The position numbers were made by a program, and so were the translations under genes. A DNA stretch of 64,000 bases from Ralstonia sp. UNC404CL21Col (lineage in GTDB: Bacteria; Pseudomonadota; Gammaproteobacteria; Burkholderiales; Burkholderiaceae), in contig NZ_JIBE01000003.1 of assembly GCF_000620465.1 (NCBI RefSeq), positions 1,612,001 through 1,676,000 of the forward strand, given 5' to 3'. Position 1 is the stretch's first letter, and the number at the start of each line of letters is the position of its first letter. Positions 60,101 to 64,000 of the stretch are shown here, piece by piece. The notes below the pieces were generated by a model. The model saw nothing but the letters and a program-made list of their open reading frames with translations, did no database searches and had not been told where the DNA came from.

Positions 60101-60687
60101 CGGTCGGCCTGTACTGGACGCACTTCGGCCCGTCGGGCTGGTATCTGGATGGCGTGGTGCAGGGCACGCGCTACGACGCTGATGCGTCCCCGCATGGCGT
60201 GAACGGTCTGAAGACGCACGCGCTCGGTTACGCCGCATCGCTGGAGGCGGGCTACCCGATCGCACTGTCGCCGCAATGGCGTGTCGAGCCGCAGGCGCAG
60301 CTTGTGTATCAGCGTGCCGCGTTTGCCGATGCCAACGACGGTGCCGCCGATGTGCGCTTCAACTCGGTCAACTCGATGCTCGGCCGTCTGGGCGTGCGTG
60401 TGAGCAAGCGCTGGGGCGAATCGCCGGAGTGTCAGCACACCGCGTGGGTGCGCGCCAACGTGTGGCACGAGTTCCGCGGCCAGACGGGCACGCAGATGTC
60501 GTCGCCGGACGGCGGCTTCGTGCCGTTCACCGCGCAACTGCCGAGCACCACGCTGGAGTTGACGGGTGGCCTGACGGCGCAGGTGGCGAAGAACGGCGTG
60601 TTCTATGCCAGCGTTGGCTATCAGGTCAGCGCGGACCGTCGCCTGCATGGGGTGAATGGCAAGGCGGGGGTGCGTTGGGGATGGTGA
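57196..60687 (+). CDS. Autotransporter (type Va) with beta-helical passenger
   Basis: 1163-residue secreted/surface protein. The signal peptide (FVSIALVASPFALFGALAHA) ends near residue 34, followed by a CTTTGQTTVC region. The passenger (~35-860) is beta-helical with several autotransporter-associated repeats of the form GAGxLxKxGxGTLxLxGNNTYxGGT (starting ~350, 440, 520, 590). A Gly/Thr linker (TGTGTGTGTTQ, ~835) leads to the barrel (~870-1163), which ends GVRWGW with terminal Trp. No ribosome site is evident before ATG 57196. Function of the passenger (adhesion, biofilm) is inferred from type. Confidence 0.9.
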   Translation: MSTPLFQRRRGRLQFVSIALVASPFALFGALAHADCTTTGQTTVCDSAAPNPTTSTIGAGNVAAEDNRVVTVQTGSTVAVGDTSAIAVRDNANITVQSGATVSANAVSTSGFYGTGGNAIDFRNNSTLTVQQGGQVLANGTQLSGEAVNPEGTGNTIVNNGLIKSAHGAAIWFQNTTGGNTVVNNATGTIQTDVANGNVMGASGNGSVDFTNRGKVVGNLIFAGGNDALHLYTGSSVSGSISGGGGANVITLNGTDSATLGTITNFQTLRKQDSGTWTLSKTLASMGVTNAQVQQGTLIVQGNNSAYTGTMQVDAGGTLQGDALSVTKAVTNNGLVRFQQDVDGSYAGQIVGAGALEKTGTGTLTLAAGNTYSGGTTITQGTLAIGADSALGGAAGALTLNGGTLQLTGNVDVAGTRAVSITNANGTIDTQGFTSTVSQGISGAGALTKAGSGTLVLAGDNTYQGGTTIAAGTLQLGNGGASGSVAGDVVNNGTLAFNRSDTYTYDGQISGTGAVNQSGTGTTVLTNDHTYSGGTTISAGSLQLGNGGTSGSITGNVVDNGTLVFNRSDVFTFGGTVAGTGGITQAGTGTTVLTANNAIQGNTVVASGALAIGDAAHAGATLGVSGSTGPQSLRTMAAGGSTVQIAANATLGGYGTVNGAVTNNGTVAVADALAAFANTGSGSLTINGALSNAGTVQIGGAGVGNKLVVNGNYVSNGGVLAINTKLGADNSPTDKLVISGGTASGNTAVRVTNAGGAGARTTGDGIEVVSAINGATTQANAFALANRVVAGPYEYTLQRGGSASADSWYLRTLQTSTQGTGGGTTGTGTGTGTTQPALRPEVSLYTAIPQLTLLYGRALLDTLHERVGEESNQAAAPAGTSPVLRTGWARVIAQKGSRMSDGNGVYGNQGPAFSYDFGGVQFGADVYQRQREDGSHDHAGGYFATGRIAADVTHADGADAGRDTVNANTVGLYWTHFGPSGWYLDGVVQGTRYDADASPHGVNGLKTHALGYAASLEAGYPIALSPQWRVEPQAQLVYQRAAFADANDGAADVRFNSVNSMLGRLGVRVSKRWGESPECQHTAWVRANVWHEFRGQTGTQMSSPDGGFVPFTAQLPSTTLELTGGLTAQVAKNGVFYASVGYQVSADRRLHGVNGKAGVRWGW

Positions 60688-60716
60688 TGGAACATCGCTG
60701 TTTCTGCGCGTGAAAG

Positions 60717-60746
60717 AAAAAGAGCCGCTTCATGCGGCTCTTTTTT
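60717..60746. terminator. Bidirectional intrinsic terminator
   Basis: AAAAAGAGCCGC pairs with GCGGCTCTTTTTT around TTCAT. It separates the convergent autotransporter and ABC ATPase genes. Confidence 0.88.
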
Positions 60747-60765
60747 CATGATCGACCTCGCGCGC

Positions 60766-62139
60766 TTACGCCGCGTGATCCCCACCTTCCTGCGCCTCAC
60801 GCTCTTCGCGTTCCTCGCGCTCTTCACGGGGCAGGGTCAGCATGCCGGTGTTGTAGACGTACTCATACACCTCACCGTAGCGGCCCCATTCGATGCCGAT
60901 TTTGAGCACGCGCTCGGCTTCTTCGGGCTTCAGGTACGCCTCCAGCTCGCGCAGTACGTGCTCTTCGCGGATCTCGCCGTCTTCGTTGGCTTCCAGCTCG
61001 GCGCGGATGTGCGCGGCCAGGGCCACGCGCTCCAGCAGCTTCTGGCCGAACAGCACCTTGCGCTCGGGCGGTTCGGTTTCCATGTAGGTCTTGCCGAACG
61101 GCGTGACGATGATGTCACCGCGCTCGATGGTGGCCAGTTGCAGCAGGGACAGCGCTTCGCACGCGGGCAGCAGGTCGTCGTCGGTCACGCCGGCTTCTTC
61201 TGCCAGGTGCGGCAGGTCGGCGCGGCCGTTGAACGGCGCTTCGACCAGCAAGTCCAGAATGGCCTCCATCTGGCCGATCTCGGCGTCGGGCAGGCGGTAG
61301 GCAAGCTGCTCGGCGGCGGGCTCCACGCCCAGATGCACGCCCACGCGCTGCGGCGAGGTCATCAACCCATAGACCTCGTCGATGAGGTTGCGCACGGCGG
61401 CGGAATCGCGGTTGCGCGGGCGCGGGAACGGCACGCGCACCTCGGCGCGGATGCGCCCCGGATCGCTCGACAGGATCACGATGCGGTCCGCCATCATCAC
61501 CGCCTCTTCGATGTTGTGCGAAACGATGAGGATGCTCTTGATGTTGGTGCGGCGGTCTTCCCACAGGTCGAGCATTTCGTCGCGCAGGTTCTCGCCGGTC
61601 AGCACGTCGAGCGCGGAGAACGCTTCGTCCATCAGCAGGAGGTCAGGCTCGGTGACGAGCGCGCGCGCAATGCCCACGCGCTGGCGCATGCCGCCCGACA
61701 GTTCGCGCGGCAGGGCGCTGTTGAAGCCCGACAGGCCGATCAGGTCGATGGCCTGTTCGGCGCGCTCTTCGCGCTCGGCCTTGGGCACGCCTTGCGCTTC
61801 CAGGCCCAGCTCCACGTTCTGCTGCACCGTCAGCCACGGAAACAGCGCGAACGACTGGAACACCATCGCAATGCCCTGCACGGGGCCGGTGTACTCGCGG
61901 CCGCGAAACAGCACCTGGCCGCGATCGGCCCGCACGAGGCCCGCCATGATGCGCAGCAACGTCGATTTGCCCGAGCCTGATTTGCCCAGCATGGCGACGA
62001 TCTCGCCCTGGCGCAGGTTGAGGTCCACGCCTTCGAGCACGGCACGGTCGGTGTGGTCTGCGGTGCGGAAGATCTTCGAGACGCCGCGCAGCTCCATGAC
62101 GCTTTCAGCGTTCTGGCTATGGGTGCTGGTGGTAACCAT
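60766..62139 (-). CDS. ABC ATPase, nitrate/sulfonate/bicarbonate type with C-terminal extension
   Basis: 457-residue ATPase. The N-terminal half is a canonical ABC domain: Walker A GKSGSGKST (residues ~52-60), Q-loop VFQSFALFPW, signature LSGGMRQRVGIARAL, Walker B LLLMDEAFSALD and switch His in VSHNIEEA. The second half (~290-440) is the AAA-associated extension seen in some nitrate/sulfonate transporters, ending in a glutamate-rich tail (REEREEREEREAQEGG). The permease gene lies 150 bases upstream on the same strand, separated by the palindromic repeat. No binding protein is adjacent here. Confidence 0.88.
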   Translation of the reverse strand: MVTTSTHSQNAESVMELRGVSKIFRTADHTDRAVLEGVDLNLRQGEIVAMLGKSGSGKSTLLRIMAGLVRADRGQVLFRGREYTGPVQGIAMVFQSFALFPWLTVQQNVELGLEAQGVPKAEREERAEQAIDLIGLSGFNSALPRELSGGMRQRVGIARALVTEPDLLLMDEAFSALDVLTGENLRDEMLDLWEDRRTNIKSILIVSHNIEEAVMMADRIVILSSDPGRIRAEVRVPFPRPRNRDSAAVRNLIDEVYGLMTSPQRVGVHLGVEPAAEQLAYRLPDAEIGQMEAILDLLVEAPFNGRADLPHLAEEAGVTDDDLLPACEALSLLQLATIERGDIIVTPFGKTYMETEPPERKVLFGQKLLERVALAAHIRAELEANEDGEIREEHVLRELEAYLKPEEAERVLKIGIEWGRYGEVYEYVYNTGMLTLPREEREEREEREAQEGGDHAA

Positions 62140-62165
62140 GTGTGTTCTCAGCTAAATAAGTCGTC

Positions 62166-62292
62166 TTAGAACATGCTCAAGATCCGTAGCGAGCGCCCCG
62201 AGGTTGGCCCGAGACGCGCAGCCGTACATGAGTACGGCGAGCATCGCAGGGTCAAGATCGGGGTGCGCAGTAGGATCATGAGCATGTTCTTA
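62166..62292. repeat. ~125 bp palindromic dispersed repeat, copy 2 (ABC permease/ATPase gap)
   Basis: The ends are inverted copies: TTAGAACATGCTCAAGATCC on the left and TAAGAACATGCTCATGATCC (complement) on the right, 18 of 20 matching. The central hairpin is GCCGTAC-ATGA-GTACGGC. Interior sequence matches copy 1 at 37260-37383 along its length. The right end supplies the permease stop TAA, as in copy 1. Confidence 0.88.
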
Positions 62293-64000
62293 CAGGCGGG
62301 TGCGCTCTTGCGCTATGTCGTAGAGGCGGTTCCACAGCAGCCGGTTGAAGCCGACCACGAACAGGCTCATCACGGCAATCCCGAGTGCAATGCGCGGGAA
62401 GTCGCCCTTGGCCGTCATCTCGGCGATGTAGCTGCCCAGGCCCGTCGCCACGAGCGTGCGGTCGCCCCAGGACACATATTCGGACACGATGCTGGCGTTC
62501 CACGAGCCGCCGGCGGCCGTCACCAGGCCGGTCAGCAAGTTGGGGAACACGGCGGGGATGAGGAAGCGCTTCCACAGCAGCCAGCCGCGCAGGCCGAAGT
62601 TGCGGGCGGCCAGTTTGAGTTCGGTCGGGATGGCCGACGCGCCGGCAATCACGTTGAAGAGGATGTACCACTGCGTGCCGAAAATCATCAGCGGGCTCAA
62701 CCAGATTTCAGGGTTGAGCGCGAAGCGCGCGATGAGCATCACCGCCAGCGGGAACATCAGGTTGGCCGGGAACGCCGCGAGGAACTGCGCCACTGGCTGC
62801 GCGATGCGCGCCACGTTCGGGTTCAGGCCGATGCGGATGCCGATCGGCACCCACACGAGGGCCGCCAGCGCAATCAGCAGGATCACGCGCACCATGGTCA
62901 GGAAGCCGAGCCAGAAGACGTGGCCGACCTCGGCCCAGCCCACCTCGGAGCGTACGAATTGCAGCACGTGCGCCACCGCCATCAGCGCGGCCAGGATGAT
63001 GACGACATCGGCGATGCGGTGCGACCACGGGAAGCGCGGCAGGAATCCGTTGCCGGGGGCGGCGGTGGGCCGCGTACGCTCGGCCCCCCAGGACAGCGTG
63101 CGTTCGGCCAGGGCGGCGGTGCGCTCCAGCAGCGCCTTGACCCACTCGGAGCGGCGCAGCAAGTCCAGCAGCCACGATTGCGGCTCGCGCTCCGACGACA
63201 TCGAGTCGAAGCGGAAGCGGTCTGCCCAGGCAATCAGCGGGCGGAACAGCAGTTGGTCGTACAGGATGATGCCGATCAGCATGGCCAGGATGGCCCAGCC
63301 GATGGCGGGCAGGTTTTGCTGCTGGATCGCCAGGGAAATGTACGAGCCGATGCCCGGCAGCTTGATGTCGTGGCCTGATACCGAGATGGCCTCCGACGCC
63401 ACCACGAAGAACCAGCCGCCCGACATCGACATCATCATGTTCCACAGCAGGCCCGGCATGGCGAACGGCACTTCCAGGCGCCAGAAGCGCTGCCACTTCG
63501 ACAGGCGGAACACCGTGGCCGCCTCTTCCAGGTCGGTCGGGATGGTGCGGAACGATTGGTACAACGAGAACGCCATGTTCCACGCCTGTGACGTGAAGAT
63601 GGCGAAGATGGCCGCGCATTCCACGCCGACGAGGTTGCCCGGGAACAGCGCGATGAAGCCCGTAACCGTGATCGACAGGAAACCCAGCACCGGAATCGAT
63701 TGCAGGATGTCGAGCGCCGGCACCATCACCTTTTCGGCCGTGCGGTTCTTGGACGCAATGGCGGCAAACGCAAACGAGAACGCCAGCGACGCGCCCAGCG
63801 CCAGCAGCATGCGGATGCTGGTCCGCAACAGGTAATAGGGCAGTTCAATGACGTCGAGGCTGACGTCCAGATGTTCGCCCGGCGTGTAGGGCACGTTCAT
63901 CTGCTTGGCGGCGTAGGCCACGAGCACGATGGCGGCCAGGATGATCGGCAGCAGGGCCAGGTCAAACCGGTTGGGCGGCGCCGTCAGCAGATTGCCGAAG
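62290..64000 (-). CDS. ABC transporter permease, fused double domain (5' end outside window)
   Basis: Inner-membrane permease of the nitrate/sulfonate/bicarbonate class; the frame stays open to the window edge, so the N-terminus is missing (at least 569 residues are visible). Two permease domains are present, each with the EAA-type loop: first ~residues 60-230 (GNLVGVECAAIFAIFTSQAWNM), then a long charged linker with SEREPQSWLLDL, then a second domain (LAAFPANLMFPLAVMLI, SAIPTELKLAARNFGLRGWLLWKRFL). Such tandem fusion occurs in Ralstonia-type genomes. It is upstream of the ATPase gene. Confidence 0.85.
   Translation of the reverse strand, partial: FGNLLTAPPNRFDLALLPIILAAIVLVAYAAKQMNVPYTPGEHLDVSLDVIELPYYLLRTSIRMLLALGASLAFSFAFAAIASKNRTAEKVMVPALDILQSIPVLGFLSITVTGFIALFPGNLVGVECAAIFAIFTSQAWNMAFSLYQSFRTIPTDLEEAATVFRLSKWQRFWRLEVPFAMPGLLWNMMMSMSGGWFFVVASEAISVSGHDIKLPGIGSYISLAIQQQNLPAIGWAILAMLIGIILYDQLLFRPLIAWADRFRFDSMSSEREPQSWLLDLLRRSEWVKALLERTAALAERTLSWGAERTRPTAAPGNGFLPRFPWSHRIADVVIILAALMAVAHVLQFVRSEVGWAEVGHVFWLGFLTMVRVILLIALAALVWVPIGIRIGLNPNVARIAQPVAQFLAAFPANLMFPLAVMLIARFALNPEIWLSPLMIFGTQWYILFNVIAGASAIPTELKLAARNFGLRGWLLWKRFLIPAVFPNLLTGLVTAAGGSWNASIVSEYVSWGDRTLVATGLGSYIAEMTAKGDFPRIALGIAVMSLFVVGFNRLLWNRLYDIAQERTRL

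Overview
The window looks like chromosomal DNA of a betaproteobacterium in the Burkholderiales, most likely Ralstonia or a close relative. The DNA is GC-rich, the gene set is typical of soil and water Burkholderiales (LysR regulators, a Burkholderia-type porin, chromate, arsenic and Ni/Co resistance, a Kdp potassium pump), and dispersed palindromic repeats sit between operon genes. The genus rests on recognition of protein sequences, not on a database search.

Layout. 1-13 kb: the 3' end of an RcnA-like Ni/Co exporter, a small repeat protein, LysR/tam, ureidoglycine aminohydrolase, argC with a divergent LysR gene, an MFS exporter, an AhpD-like protein with a MocR regulator, and a nitric-oxide module (nnrS, hmp, nsrR) with two candidate NsrR sites. 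13-18 kb: the tail of a decayed type I restriction specificity gene beside dinD, three small stress-type genes (DUF2795, DUF4142, a 68-residue protein), and an exported PHP-type lipoprotein. 18-29 kb: a TctDE-like two-component system, an orphan solute-binding protein and a porin; a thioesterase and an isochorismatase-like protein; an HTH regulator divergent from a 14-TM exporter; an aquaporin; and two signalling proteins (NarL-type and REC-EAL). 29.0-29.9 kb has no protein gene but carries minus-strand promoter and terminator signals that suggest small RNAs.

30-40 kb holds metQ and a potassium region transcribed leftward: torF-type porin, a 41-residue membrane peptide, kdpF, kdpA, kdpB, kdpC, kdpD. 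The operon is interrupted by a ~125 bp palindromic repeat (kdpA/kdpB) and a ~550 bp nested inverted repeat (kdpC/kdpD). No kdpE follows kdpD. Repeated TTTACACCCC-type motifs upstream of the porin look like KdpE boxes.

40.4-44 kb is an AT-richer accessory island: an overlapping gene pair with a HEPN-like motif and winged-helix tail, an array of thirteen ~21 bp palindromic repeats, and a c4-type antisense RNA locus controlling a 120-codon gene, with two degenerate copies of the RNA behind it. 44-48 kb: small proteins, an alpha/beta hydrolase, and an arsR-arsC-aqpS operon with no dedicated arsenite pump. The arsR upstream region (48.08-48.36 kb) contains four DnaA boxes, a DnaA-trio-like CTACTACTA run and AT-rich DNA arranged like a bacterial origin core, although no dnaA, rep or par gene is nearby. 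48-64 kb: small exported proteins, chrBA, a dienelactone-hydrolase-like protein with a TonB-dependent receptor, a large autotransporter preceded by a 14-bp perfect hairpin, and a nitrate/sulfonate-type ABC ATPase and fused permease separated by the second copy of the ~125 bp palindromic repeat.
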